Shown: piece by piece, positions 9,927 through 18,653 of the stretch
Layout: every line of letters begins with the position of its first letter
Position numbering within the stretch: the stretch's first letter is position 1
Source: an uncultured Bacilli bacterium
Lineage (GTDB): Bacteria > Bacillota_I > Bacilli_A > RF39 > UBA660
Assembly (NCBI GenBank): GCA_910585045.1
Contig: CAJUCD010000001.1
Span: 1-64,000 of the forward strand
Length of the DNA stretch: 64,000 bases
Direction: 5' to 3'
Position numbers and translations under genes: made by a program
Notes under the pieces: generated by a model
Seen by the model: only the letters and a program-made list of their open reading frames with translations
What the model was told of the DNA's origin: nothing
Database searches by the model: none

Positions 9927-10178
9927 TTATTTTAACTCTAAGACTTTTTTGGCATAAGAACAAGTTGCAATAAGCTTTTTCTTATATTTCAAAGCATTTT
10001 CCTGAACACAATTTACAAGATTTCTAGCAATTCCTTGGCCTTGATATTCGCTTTTTACTACTGTATGTATAATATTCCAGGTATCTTCTTGCTCTTTAAA
10101 TAAACAAGTTCCTATTTCATTTTCGTTATTATAAACTACCGCTCTATTTTCTTCTTTTAGAAATTTAATTTGAAACAT
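9927..10178 (-). CDS. Small GNAT acetyltransferase (YjdJ-like)
   Basis: 83 aa. It has the acetyl-CoA-binding signature EYQGQGIARNLV and a C-terminal ATCSYAKKVLEL typical of the short Acetyltransf_CG (PF14542) group. These are minimal one-domain GNATs of about 90 residues with unknown substrate. It sits alone between the regulator and the flavin reductase. Confidence 0.78.
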   Translation of the reverse strand: MFQIKFLKEENRAVVYNNENEIGTCLFKEQEDTWNIIHTVVKSEYQGQGIARNLVNCVQENALKYKKKLIATCSYAKKVLELK

Positions 10179-10231
10179 TTGCTTTCCTACTTTCTATTAT
10201 ATTAAAATTCCTTTTTTATAATTTTTTTGTT

Positions 10232-10828
10232 TTATTTTTTTTCAAACATTTCAGGTCCTACCCCACAAACAGGGCATTGATAATTTTCAGGTAAAGTATC
10301 GCCATAATAAATATACCCACAGATTGTACAAACCCAAGTAGTTTTGCCATTTTCAGTTTTTATTTTTAATAGTTCATCTTTATGCTCTTGATAATAATTA
10401 TAACTCATTGCTGGTTCTTCTTTGTAAACATCTGCTTCAATTAAACGGCCTATAAAAAGAGTATGTGTTTCATTAGAAATGGCATCTATTTTCTCACAAA
10501 TCATATAACCTAAAGAATCTTCAATAATTGGTAAATCCATAATTTCATTTGTTGGGATATTTTCAAATTTATTTATATCACGCATGGAATTTAAGCCAAA
10601 AGTTTTAATAATATCAACATTAACGTCTAAACCTAATACTGATAAAGCAAATGAATTATTCTTCTTCATTAAATCATGTGTATAATTATTTTTCATTACA
10701 GCAACTGCAATAAGTGGATTATCAGTTGCGCTTATTTGAGATACAGCATCAACCATACAGCCTCCACCTTTAGTTGTTAAAACATACATTCCTTGAGTTA
10801 TTTTTCGAGTTATTTTTTTGTTTTTCAT
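10232..10828 (-). CDS. Flavin reductase-rubredoxin fusion (high-molecular-weight rubredoxin)
   Basis: 198 aa. An FMN-binding flavin-reductase domain (about 5-150) is fused to a complete rubredoxin (about 160-198) with iron ligands CTICGY and CPVCGV. In clostridia such fusions (Hrb) pass electrons from NAD(P)H to flavodiiron proteins that detoxify oxygen or nitric oxide. No flavodiiron gene is in the window, so the acceptor is unknown. This suggests an anaerobe facing occasional oxidative stress. Confidence 0.87.
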   Translation of the reverse strand: MKNKKITRKITQGMYVLTTKGGGCMVDAVSQISATDNPLIAVAVMKNNYTHDLMKKNNSFALSVLGLDVNVDIIKTFGLNSMRDINKFENIPTNEIMDLPIIEDSLGYMICEKIDAISNETHTLFIGRLIEADVYKEEPAMSYNYYQEHKDELLKIKTENGKTTWVCTICGYIYYGDTLPENYQCPVCGVGPEMFEKK

Positions 10829-10874
10829 CTTTTCTCTCCTTTTATAAATTAATGTTAATACTTTTTTAATAATT

Positions 10875-11322
10875 CTAATTTAATTTTATCCAAGTTAGCA
10901 TTCCTTTTTTGTTAATATGAAAAGGGTTTAGTTTTACAATTTTATCTATAAAAATTAATGTAGCATAATTACTGTTTTTCTTGGCTAACCAAAATTTTTC
11001 ATCTACACATAAATGTTCATTATAATTAAATTTTATTTCATCTATAGAAGTTTTACTTAAATCAAAAAATAATATGTCTTTTATCAAAAAATAGGCTAGT
11101 ATATCTCCACTAGATTTTTTTATAATAACAAGATCATCTTTAGATATTTTATTATAAGGAGATATCTTGTTTTTACTAAATCTAGATTCAATTGTTTTCT
11201 TTCCATTTATAAGTTAAATATGGTTCTGTAAAAACTCCAAGATGCATGGTATGGATTTTAATTTCTAATAGTTCTTTATCTGTTAATTGCTGTTCTAAAT
11301 TTTTAATTATTTCTTTATACAT
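10875..11322 (-). pseudogene. ASCH-like domain protein, frameshifted
   Basis: An ATG at 11320-11322 (AAAAGG site upstream) opens MYKEIIKNLEQQ through IHTMHLGVFTEPYLTY, then stops at TGA 11188-11190. One frame over, NGKKTIESRFSKNKISPYNKI follows without a gap and reads to the end at 10875 (FFDLSKTSIDEIKF, CVDEKFW, MLTWIKLN). Joined, this is a ~148-aa ASCH-like RNA-binding-type protein with the GKKTIESR motif. A small indel near 11201-11210 splits it. It is a recent pseudogene or contains a sequence error. Confidence 0.65.
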
Positions 11323-11349
11323 AATAATAACCTTTTAATTGTTTAGCAT

Positions 11350-12141
11350 TTATTTCTTTATTAAATATTTTTTTATAGCATTTATAACTTCATCGTGAAC
11401 TTTGCCGTTACTTATTATTGCTCCATTGATACTTTTATCATATCTTTGTTCATTGCCAAAAATATCAGTTACTTTGCCTCCTGCTTCTTCTACTATTACT
11501 TTGACGGCAGCAATGTCACAATTTTTGTGTTTTGTACCAGGAAAGATTGCTAAAATAAATTCTCCACTGGCAACGCTTAGGCATGCTCTAATTATACTTC
11601 CTAAGCCAATAAAATAAGTTTTCTTGCCTAGTTCTTGAATTAGAGGAAAGATATTATATTCTGCTCCTGGCCACATATCATAATGTGAAACACTTCTCAT
11701 GTCTTCTAAATCATAGTTGTTTACGCTTATTTTCTCACCATTTTGGTAAGCTCCTGCACCTTTAATTGCAGAATATAAATTATTTGTGAATGGGTCATAT
11801 ATTACACCAATAGTTGAGATGCCATCAATTACTAATGCTAATGAAAAAACTGCTACTGGAATGTGCCTAGCATACATTGCAGTTCCATCAACAGGGTCGC
11901 ATACCCAAACATATTTGCTTTCGCCAAATTGTTCTTCTTCGCCATCTACTGAATGTGTAGGATAGGTTTCTTTAACCCTTTTTATTAAATAAGAATTTAT
12001 TTCTGTATCAGCTAAAGTTACAATTGTTTTATCTCCTTTATAAGAAGATATATCTTTTTTATTAAAATAATTAAGCATTATTTTTCCAGCTTGTATTGCT
12101 ATTTCTTGAGCAAATTTTAAATAACTATCGTAATCATTCAT
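11350..12141 (-). CDS. Inositol monophosphatase family protein
   Basis: 263 aa, cytosolic. Metal-binding motifs of the IMPase/CysQ superfamily are present: DGEEEQFG (about 69-76), WVCDPVDGT (about 82-90) and the C-terminal CDIAAVKVIVEEAGGK. The family hydrolyses phosphate monoesters such as inositol phosphate or 3',5'-adenosine bisphosphate with magnesium. The substrate cannot be chosen from the sequence. Adjacent minus-strand gene 22 bp upstream encodes a zinc-ribbon protein. Confidence 0.85.
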   Translation of the reverse strand: MNDYDSYLKFAQEIAIQAGKIMLNYFNKKDISSYKGDKTIVTLADTEINSYLIKRVKETYPTHSVDGEEEQFGESKYVWVCDPVDGTAMYARHIPVAVFSLALVIDGISTIGVIYDPFTNNLYSAIKGAGAYQNGEKISVNNYDLEDMRSVSHYDMWPGAEYNIFPLIQELGKKTYFIGLGSIIRACLSVASGEFILAIFPGTKHKNCDIAAVKVIVEEAGGKVTDIFGNEQRYDKSINGAIISNGKVHDEVINAIKKYLIKK

Positions 12142-12163
12142 TTTATAATTCTCTCTTTCTTAT

Positions 12164-12520
12164 CTATTTTTCTTGACTATAAATATTTTCACACGATTTA
12201 CAACTAATTTTCATTTCATAATTATCTACTTTTTTATCTAATATTGTAATTAGAGGTTCATTGTCTTTAGGACAACATAATCTATTTTTGATAATAATTA
12301 ATTCATCTTTACAATCTATACCTTTTTTACTATCAATAAAATCTATTAATATACTTCCAGTACTGCCACAGTGACATTTGTATTTTAATTCTAATCTATC
12401 ATATGTTTGATAGCATAAATACCCTATATTTTCATTACAGTTATTACAATACATCCAACCACCATAATTAGTAGCTAACCTTGTATTTATTAATTCTTTA
12501 TTTTTTAATACTCTTGCCAT
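12164..12520 (-). CDS. Cys-rich zinc-ribbon protein, unknown function
   Basis: 118 aa. It has paired Cys motifs CNNCNENIGYLC, CHCGSTG, a CCPKDNEP pair and a C-terminal CKSCENIY, consistent with two zinc ribbons. No catalytic motif is seen. I do not recognise the family. It probably shares a transcript with the phosphatase gene 22 bp downstream. Confidence 0.55.
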   Translation of the reverse strand: MARVLKNKELINTRLATNYGGWMYCNNCNENIGYLCYQTYDRLELKYKCHCGSTGSILIDFIDSKKGIDCKDELIIIKNRLCCPKDNEPLITILDKKVDNYEMKISCKSCENIYSQEK

Positions 12521-12586
12521 AATTAAATCTCCTTATTAATATTTTTAAACTTAATACTAATTACTTATTTGTAATATTATATCATG

Positions 12587-12618
12587 AAAAAAGCAAATCT
12601 TCTATTACTTAGATTTGC
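12587..12618 (-). terminator. Rho-independent terminator
   Basis: A perfect 8-bp stem (12593-12600 with 12611-12618) with a 10-nt loop is followed by six T on the minus strand. It ends the monooxygenase-like gene. Confidence 0.82.
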
Positions 12619-12683
12619 CTTATAAAAAATTATTTTATAATGATATATTTTTAAAATAATAATCTCTTGTAAAATTTATTAAG

Positions 12684-12983
12684 CTAATACTTTTTTATTA
12701 GTTTGGAAATTAAGGCTTTACAAGTATTCATTTGAATACAAGCATAAAAATTATTTGTTGTTTCTTTACCTTTTCCAATTGTTGTAGCATTATTTGCATC
12801 TTCCTCTGTTTCCCAAAGTACAAAATCAGTCCATATATCTCCTTGTAAGTAATGTTCCCATGAAATAAATCCCTTTGCTTTAGAAATTATTTCGTCATGT
12901 AACTTTTTCGTTAACTCCATGAATTGTTCTTCACTTACACCTTTTTTTAGTTTATATGAAAATATCCATGCGGTTTTATTCAT
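12684..12983 (-). CDS. Antibiotic-biosynthesis-monooxygenase-like (ABM) domain protein
   Basis: 99 aa, a single dimeric alpha-beta ferredoxin-like ABM fold, recognised from AWIFSYKLKKGVSEEQFMEL, the central GFISWEHYLQGD and DFVLWETEEDAN. Related proteins range from quinone monooxygenases to heme-degrading enzymes and non-catalytic stress proteins. No heme-ligand pattern is clear. Probably a small oxidative-stress or enzyme-accessory protein. Confidence 0.7.
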   Translation of the reverse strand: MNKTAWIFSYKLKKGVSEEQFMELTKKLHDEIISKAKGFISWEHYLQGDIWTDFVLWETEEDANNATTIGKGKETTNNFYACIQMNTCKALISKLIKKY

Positions 12984-12998
12984 TATTTTCCATCCTCT

Positions 12999-13082
12999 CT
13001 AATAATACTTACTAAATATTTTTATTATTTTATCTAAATCAAAACCATGCTTTAACATTTCAATTTTTCTTTTTTCATACAT
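12999..13082 (-). CDS. Possible 27-aa leader peptide
   Basis: An ATG at 13080-13082 opens a 27-codon frame (MYEKRKIEMLKHG..., ending KYY) that stops 16 bp before the ABM gene. A GGGAG lies upstream but with long spacing, and a TATAAT-like -10 is near 13108-13113. The small size means it may be chance or a gene remnant. Confidence 0.25.
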   Translation of the reverse strand: MYEKRKIEMLKHGFDLDKIIKIFSKYY

Positions 13083-13119
13083 CTGTATAAATAATCTCCC
13101 TTGTTTCTATTATAATAAT

Positions 13120-13725
13120 TTAGATCTCTAATTCTAGACGTTCATTTTTTATATATTTAAGATATTTCATTAACAGTTTCCACATTTCTTTTCCTAAAAA
13201 GTACATAGTTAACCCCATTATTATTGATAAAGCTAAACTAATAAAAGGGTTTATTTCCACACTTCCTATTTCAAATATAACAAATGCTAACTCAAATTTA
13301 AATAAATAGCTTAATACTTTTATTAAACCTATTAATGGAACAATAATGCTACAAATTATAAATGTGGGAGCAATAATCCCTAAAATTGGAATAATAATAA
13401 TTCCTGAAAAAAATGTCCCTAAATAAAAAAGTATAGACTTAATTACTAATTTATTAGAATATTTAATTGCTTTTAATACATTTTCTTCAAACTTTTCTTG
13501 ATAATCTTTATTATCTACTCTTTCACCACTTAATAAATCATTTATTGTTATATTTAGTTCCTTACATAAAGGTTGCATTAATGATATATCTGGAAGCCCT
13601 TTGCCATTCTCCCATTTGGAAATAGCTCGATCTGTAACTCCTATTTTATCCGCTAAATCTAGTTGAGACATATTTTTTTCTTTACGAAGTTTTAAAATAA
13701 ATTTGCCAATTTTTTCTTGATTCAT
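13120..13725 (-). CDS. XRE-family regulator with membrane domain
   Basis: 201 aa. The HTH (about 5-60) has MSQLDLADKIGVTDRAISKWE, followed by PDISLMQPLCKELNITINDLLSGE. Three or so membrane helices follow (about 95-190). It is the third XRE-membrane fusion in the first 14 kb and resembles clostridial DUF-type membrane regulators. The AAAGGAG site fixes the start. Target unknown. Confidence 0.8.
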   Translation of the reverse strand: MNQEKIGKFILKLRKEKNMSQLDLADKIGVTDRAISKWENGKGLPDISLMQPLCKELNITINDLLSGERVDNKDYQEKFEENVLKAIKYSNKLVIKSILFYLGTFFSGIIIIPILGIIAPTFIICSIIVPLIGLIKVLSYLFKFELAFVIFEIGSVEINPFISLALSIIMGLTMYFLGKEMWKLLMKYLKYIKNERLELEI

Positions 13726-13907
13726 ATTCTTTTTCTCCTTTCGTAAATTAATTATAATCTATATCCTTTTAGATTGCACCAAACGAATCGTAGAGTTATT
13801 ATTTTAGTTCCCATTTTTATTAGTTTTGACTTTAGACTTTGTTTATTTTTCTAATTTTTTATTTAAACAAGGTCTTTCTCGAATATTATCTTACCTAAAA
13901 TTATAAT

Positions 13908-14518
13908 TTAACTTGCTCTAATATTTAATAACTTTTTTACAGCTTCATATTTTCTATCTTCATCTTCTAATTCTATCAGCATCTATTTTAACGCTTTTCT
14001 CTGATCTTCATTATTAGTCGCTCTAGTAATGTCTAAATAATAACCAAGTAATGACTTTAGCGTTTCAAAAAAGCATCTGTTATATTCATTATTTTTTGTC
14101 ATGGTATTTATTCCCCATTCAGTAAAATCTTCATCTTGTAATATAAAATCTGTCGGAAATTGACCTAATTACATTTTTTTAAAATATTGCACATTTGCAA
14201 TAACATACCAGACTTAAATGTATCACCCCAAGATACCATTGCATTGAAAAAAGTTCTTCTATCAGCATATTTGAACCAATCATTCTCTTCAACGTCCTGT
14301 GGTAATATATTTAAAAAATCGCCAGGAACATATTCTGGTTGTTCTATATCCATTGAATATGGTAAATGATTAGCAAATCCGTATACCATTGATGTAAATA
14401 ATGACAATGATGGATTTGTATAGTCTTTTCTATAATAACTTGTTTGAATATAATTTAACCAAGCATTTTCGTATTCATTTAATGATGTATCTTGAATTCT
14501 TTTTATTAAATTGCTCAT
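13908..14518 (-). pseudogene. Decayed gene of unknown function
   Basis: The intact first part (14165-14518, 117 aa, MSNLIKRIQDTSLNEYENAW...) is soluble and not recognised. After its TAG, another frame continues the protein as LGQFPTDFILQDEDFTEWG, TMTKNNEYNRCFFETLKSLLGYYLD, meets an in-frame TAG at 13983-13985, then MLIELEDEDRKYEAVKKLL to a TAA at 13908-13910. A frameshift and a nonsense codon together indicate a real pseudogene of about 200 codons. It borders the decayed island. Confidence 0.6.
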
Positions 14519-14972
14519 GCTATTTATCTCCCCTTTTTAGTATTATATAATACTTTAAATAATTATTCATGTTTTTCCCCTAATAAAAATTATTGTTATA
14601 ATAACGCATAAATAGGCTCATGCCAAATATTTTGGCTTATTTTATTAGTTCAAGAGTTAAATACGATTTTTTAAATATAATTTTTGAGCAGAACTTTTAA
14701 TCGTTCTACTCTTCAGGAAGCTATTAATTTTTGGTTCATTTAATTTTATCCAATTTTGATTAAAATAAATTAAAGAATAAATATAAAAGTTTAAAATTTT
14801 GCTACCTAAATGCTCCCCGAAAATTCAAAAATAATCTCTTATAGAAATTGACTATCTAAGTTTTGTCAATACTAAATTTATAAAAATATTATACCACGAC
14901 TAAAATCACGAAAATAGGCATTTTTTTAAAATTTTCGTGTATTATAGTGATATATGTGATAAAATGAATTTG
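14519..14972. other. Non-coding stretch with island remnants and IS right flank
   Basis: 454 bp without a gene. It holds a GCCAAA...TTTGGC hairpin near 14623-14637, the tail repeat at 14690-14850 (listed separately), and a 9-bp inverted repeat (14907-14915 with 14931-14939, CACGAAAAT). The latter lies 34 bp past the transposase stop and may be its terminator or part of the insertion-sequence end. Confidence 0.5.
14690..14850. repeat. Cassette tail repeat, copy 1
   Basis: About 110 bp (14737-14850) match 17285-17395 closely: both have ATTTTGATTAAAATAAATTAAA, then GCTACCTAAA and TTCAAAAATAATCT. On the minus strand it reads GGTAGC-like doublets typical of the 3' ends of tyrosine-integrase genes; that link is weak. 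A hairpin (14694-14717, GAACGATTAAAAGTTC core) occupies the place where copy 2 has its terminator. Confidence 0.6.
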
Positions 14973-16175
14973 TTAATTTATTTTGAATGTTGTATTATTT
15001 TTACACATAGTATATAACATTCTTAATATTTTTGTTGAACACGCAGTTAGGCTTTCATAGTAATGTTTGCCTTCTGCTTTTTTTATTAAATAATAATTAT
15101 ATACTGGATGATTTGGACATTGATGACCTAACTTAACTACCATTTGACTAATATTAAATAATATCCACCATGCATATTTGTTTCCTCGTTTAGAAATCGT
15201 CCCATGAACATTAATACTTTTTCCAGATTGTATAATGGTTGGATCTAAACCACAAAAAGCAATTAATTGTTTATGATTATCAAATCTTGTTATATCCCCA
15301 AGTTCTCCAAGTAATTCAGTTGTTAGTACTTCTCCAATACCATAAAATGAATTGATAATATCAAAATATGGAGATTGTTTTGCTGTTTCAATCATCTTGT
15401 CTTTTAGTTCATTTATTGTCTTAATGTTTTCTTGTAAAATACTTGCCATATCTGATAAGTTTTTAACATCTGAATGATCTTTATCTGCTCCTGGATAAGA
15501 ATTAAGGGAAATCTCTTTAATTTTATTTGCTAATCTTTTATAGTAATAGTCATGTCTTGAATTGGTTTTATATAAGTTGTTATATAATGCATCAATTCTT
15601 TTTTCTTTAACAATATAAGAATGAGGAAAGTTTTTTATAAAGTTTAATGCTGTTTCTTCATAGATTCTACTACCTTTAAATATTTCTTCAAATTCTGGAA
15701 AACAAATATTAATTAGTCTTTTATATCTATTTTTACAACTAACATTTAATTGTGTTAGATAAAAATATTGCCTTGTCAATGCTTTTAAATTGGCATATAA
15801 ATCTTTCTTTGATAAATCGTGATATTCCACTTCATTAACAAAAAACAACTTGGCTAATCTCATACAATCTTTTGTATCTGTTTTCGTTTTCCTTAAAGTA
15901 TCATAATTATTTTTAGTAGTTAAACTATTGATTACCAAAGTATTAAAATTATTCTCTTTAAAATATCTTTCTACTGGCAAATGATAGATTCCTGTTGATT
16001 CCATAAATATTGTTAAATCCTCTAATTTAAAACTATTAATCTGATTTTTCAAATCATCAAAATCTTTTAAATTATGTTTAATTTCTTTTGGTTCGATTAA
16101 TACTTCTCCATACTCTGTAGATAACATCACCATACTTTTTCCTTTAGCAACATCTATACTTAATACTGCCTTCAT
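14973..16175 (-). mobile_element. IS110-family transposase (DEDD recombinase)
   Basis: 400 aa, full length for the family. The RuvC-like DEDD residues are D8 (SIDVAKG), E59 (MESTGIY), D100 and D103 (KTDTKDCMRLAK). The C-terminal Tnp20 domain (about 270-355) carries YGIGEVLTTELLGELGD, GLDP and QSGKS with the likely catalytic Ser317. All residues are intact, so it may be active. IS110 elements move with a bridge RNA from their non-coding end and have no ordinary terminal inverted repeats, so exact ends cannot be set. The element probably runs from about 14880 to about 16400. Confidence 0.93.
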
Positions 16176-16345
16176 TACTTACTCCTTTCTGAATTTAAGT
16201 CTTCTGTTTCCACCATTATTTCATCAAGCTTGTTATATAGATTCTTTGACCTCACTATCTTAAACTAAATTAATAATAGAAATAAAAGTTGAACTGTCAA
16301 TTTCGTAGATTCTAAGACCTCTGTAATTTGCTGTTCTCACCTAAA
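16176..16345 (-). ncRNA. Candidate IS110 bridge RNA
   Basis: The non-coding leader directly upstream of the transposase is where IS110-group elements encode a structured bridge RNA that pairs with donor and target DNA. On the minus strand it has two related blocks, GAGGTCTTAGAATCTACG (16304-16321) and GAGGTCAAAGAATCTATA (16236-16253), which could be guide-loop or stem elements, and a CAAGCTTGATGAAATAATGG segment near 16215-16235. Position and repeated blocks are seen; the RNA itself is inferred. Confidence 0.5.
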
Positions 16346-16351
16346 CTCTTG

Positions 16352-16400
16352 GTAAATAATTTAACATAAAAAAATAAGATATAAATATTAAATTATTTAC
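16352..16400. repeat. 13-bp perfect inverted repeat between vanZ and IS110
   Basis: GTAAATAATTTAA (16352-16364) and its exact reverse complement (16388-16400) flank a 23-nt loop. It lies 28 bp past the VanZ stop codon and may be that gene's terminator, or the hairpin that the insertion sequence targeted. Confidence 0.45.
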
Positions 16401-16427
16401 ATCTTAAAGTATACTTGTAATTTGTAA

Positions 16428-16946
16428 TTATCTATGACTTATATAATTTAATGTTTTAGTTGTTAACGGTTTGAATATCAAATATATAATATATCCAATG
16501 CTTCCACCTATGACATTAGTTATTAAATCCGTTATATCTGATGATCTAAACCCATTTATTAAAGGCTGTAATAACTCAATTCCTAGACTTAATAAAAAAG
16601 TATAAAAAACAACTTTTAATAGACTAGTATTTTCTTTTTTTACTAAAGGCATTAAAAAGCCAAAAGGAATTGTCATTATCACATTTAATCCCACTTGTCT
16701 AATAAAATCACCTCTACCATTTAAAACATCAATAAATGGAACTAAATTCATTGAATCGTATGGGTGATTAAATATAAATGGTAAGGATGTTATTATAGGC
16801 ATTAAGGTAAAAAATAATACAAAAGATAAGTATATATACATTAAAGTATTTACGAGTAGTATATCTCTGCCTTTTTCCTTCCATTTTTTATAAAATTTCC
16901 AAAAATATATTATTATTAAAACTACAAAATCAACTAATACTTTCAT
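16428..16946 (-). CDS. VanZ-family membrane protein
   Basis: 172 aa with about five membrane helices. The VanZ-like core shows MNLVPFIDVLNG, GLNVIMTIPFGFLMPL, LLSLGIELLQPL and SSDITDLITNVIGG. VanZ-like proteins are linked to low-level teicoplanin resistance in one case; most are of unknown role in the envelope. Its promoter and ribosome site lie in a duplicated leader shared with the GNAT gene at 17431-18168, which suggests it arrived as cargo. Confidence 0.85.
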   Translation of the reverse strand: MKVLVDFVVLIIIYFWKFYKKWKEKGRDILLVNTLMYIYLSFVLFFTLMPIITSLPFIFNHPYDSMNLVPFIDVLNGRGDFIRQVGLNVIMTIPFGFLMPLVKKENTSLLKVVFYTFLLSLGIELLQPLINGFRSSDITDLITNVIGGSIGYIIYLIFKPLTTKTLNYISHR

Positions 16947-17032
16947 ATTCTTTTTCTCCTCAATAAATTACTATTTGTGCAAAACTTTATATTAAGTATT
17001 ATACCATCAAAAAAGTAAAATCTAAACTGATT

Positions 17033-17145
17033 CTACTCTATTCTTAAAAGTTTTATATATTTAACACCTATTGTTATTGAAATTTTATATAAAGTCATAT
17101 GTAATATACTATTTTAACTAGCTCAATAAGTTTTAAGTAATTAAT
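17033..17145 (-). pseudogene. Remnant of a small XRE-type repressor
   Basis: Minus-strand fragments INYLKLIELVK and, after a frameshift, HMTLYKISITIGVKYIKLL then TAG (17033-17035), match the remnant at 18248-18388 (NYLKRI...SPMTLYKIFIILGVRIDKSFEE). Together they resemble the end of a Cro/CI-type HTH protein. Both copies are broken. Confidence 0.45.
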
Positions 17146-17189
17146 ATTTTTCATATGAAAATATTTTGTAAATTTCAAAATATTATTTA

Positions 17190-17395
17190 AGTAAAAAAAT
17201 GGAGCCTTTTGGTTCCTTTAGTGGCTATTAAATTTTGGTTTATTTAATTTTAAAACCTTTATTTTTCTTTCTATTTTGTTTATTTTTTTCCAATTTTGAT
17301 TAAAATAAATTAAAACATAAATATAAAAGTTTCAAATTTTGCTACCTAAAAGCTACCTGAAATTTCAAAAATAATCTGCTCGATAAATTGTAATT
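17190..17395. repeat. Cassette tail repeat, copy 2, with terminator hairpin
   Basis: The distal part (17285-17395) matches copy 1. The proximal part has a GGAACC-AAAA-GGCTCC hairpin (17201-17216, one mismatch) followed on the minus strand by a T-rich run. This part matches 18556-18600 next to recG. It terminates the GNAT cargo gene. Confidence 0.6.
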
Positions 17396-17430
17396 TGTAG
17401 TACTTTTATACATAATTTTAAAAAAGTGTA

Positions 17431-18168
17431 CTATTCTTTCAAACTCTTAATATATAAAAATGAAGAACAATATAATTCATAATCTTTATTCGTAAAATAT
17501 TTAACTTTTTCTTCTCTAAGTACATGCCCATTTCTACTCCAACGCAAATTCCAATTGCAATTACATGGTTGAATGATTGGATGAGATAACACACCATCTT
17601 TCATTTCAACATACCATGTCCATTTTGGTTTTTTATTTTCTGATTCATAAGGATCAACATCCCATAATTCCACTTTATCTTTTGCACTTTTATACTCTAT
17701 TGATGCAGTATCTACCAAAACCATATAATAAGTCAATTCATGTTCAGTATACCCACATTCTGGAAATTTAATAAATCCCATCTTTTTCCAAAATGACTCA
17801 GATGTTGACGGGCAACAAAATAACTTTATAACTTTAAAGTCTTTATTCCTAAAAAAGATTAAAACTTCATTATAGTAAAAATGCCCAAACCCTTGTCCTC
17901 GATAATTTGGATGAATAACAAAAATATCAATATCTATTTGAAACTCTTTAGTATTATGCCAAATAGCTAATCCAACATTCTTATTTCCTTGTTTAAATAC
18001 AATTGAATTTCCTTTTTCAAAAGCATTTTCTATAATACCTTTATTGTTATAGAAACTATCTCTGCTGTGTTTTTTTTCTTCTTTTAACCAATTTAAAATT
18101 TCATCTATATCTTGCTTTTTAGGTTCTATATCTATAATTTTTTTCTCATTTTCCATACTAAAATTCAT
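17431..18168 (-). CDS. GNAT N-acetyltransferase with C-terminal extension
   Basis: 245 aa. The GNAT fold (about 15-150) has the acetyl-CoA loop PNYRGQGFGHFYYNE and SFWKKMGFIKFPE. An unrecognised ~90-residue C-terminal region (KPKWTWYVEMKDG, CNCNWNLRW) is rich in Trp and Cys and could bind a substrate. The GAGGAT site and TATAAT -10 (complement of about 18211-18216) lie in a duplicated leader also found before vanZ. Substrate unknown; probably accessory cargo. Confidence 0.75.
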   Translation of the reverse strand: MNFSMENEKKIIDIEPKKQDIDEILNWLKEEKKHSRDSFYNNKGIIENAFEKGNSIVFKQGNKNVGLAIWHNTKEFQIDIDIFVIHPNYRGQGFGHFYYNEVLIFFRNKDFKVIKLFCCPSTSESFWKKMGFIKFPECGYTEHELTYYMVLVDTASIEYKSAKDKVELWDVDPYESENKKPKWTWYVEMKDGVLSHPIIQPCNCNWNLRWSRNGHVLREEKVKYFTNKDYELYCSSFLYIKSLKE

Positions 18169-18247
18169 TTTGTCATCCTCACAAATTACTATTTGTCTGT
18201 GGGTTTATTATACCATAAAAAAAGCAAAATCTAAACTGATTCTACTC

Positions 18248-18388
18248 TCATTCTTCAAAAGATTTATCTATTCTAACGCCTAGTATTATAAAAATCTTGT
18301 ATAAAGTCATAGGTGAAATATTATTTCTATCATTAGCTGACTAAATACGTTTTAGATAATTAACTGATGCATCTAATACTTTAGCAAG
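18248..18388 (-). pseudogene. Remnant of a small XRE-type repressor, second copy
   Basis: The frame reads LAKVLDASVNYLKRI, a TAG at 18341-18343, then SANDRNNISPMTLYKIF and ILGVRIDKSFEE, and a TGA at 18248-18250. The pattern is that of the last two-thirds of a phage-type HTH repressor. It lies directly before the GNAT promoter, as its sister copy lies before vanZ. Confidence 0.5.
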
Positions 18389-18555
18389 TTAATTTTACCC
18401 TTTTTTCATTTCTATATTTCTTGATGTTTTGACAGATAACAGCTTTAATATTTTCATAAAGTCAGCATACTGATTTAAAATATCCCTCTCCTAATTAAAT
18501 TATAAAAAAACCTACAAGATGTAGTATTGGTGTGTTTTGTAATTTCTTTTTTCAT

Positions 18556-18581
18556 AAAAAAAAGTGGAGCCTTTCGGCTCC
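18556..18581 (-). terminator. Rho-independent terminator
   Basis: A perfect GGAGCC-GAAA-GGCTCC hairpin (stem 18566-18571 with 18576-18581, stable tetraloop) is followed by eight T on the minus strand. It ends transcription from recG and is homologous to the weaker hairpin at 17201-17216. Confidence 0.85.
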
Positions 18582-18633
18582 TTCAGGGGGTTTTGGTTGA
18601 TTCACTTTCACATTAAGTCGTAAAAGTGATTCG

Positions 18634-18653
18634 GACATGATGTTCATCATGTC
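18634..18653. repeat. 9-bp inverted repeat (possible attachment or operator site)
   Basis: GACATGATG and its exact complement CATCATGTC are separated by two bases. With the CACTTT hairpin next to it (18603-18628) it forms a structured block between recG and the island. It may be an old recombination site. Confidence 0.4.

Larger units (their letters stand above)
16947..17430. other. Non-coding spacer: promoter, repressor remnant, tail repeat
   Basis: 484 bp. From the VanZ start outwards: a leader with a TATAAT -10 (complement of about 16997-17002), a decayed XRE tail (17033-17145), a terminator-like hairpin (17193-17216) and tail repeat copy 2 (to about 17395). The same order occurs upstream of the GNAT gene. 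Confidence 0.55.
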
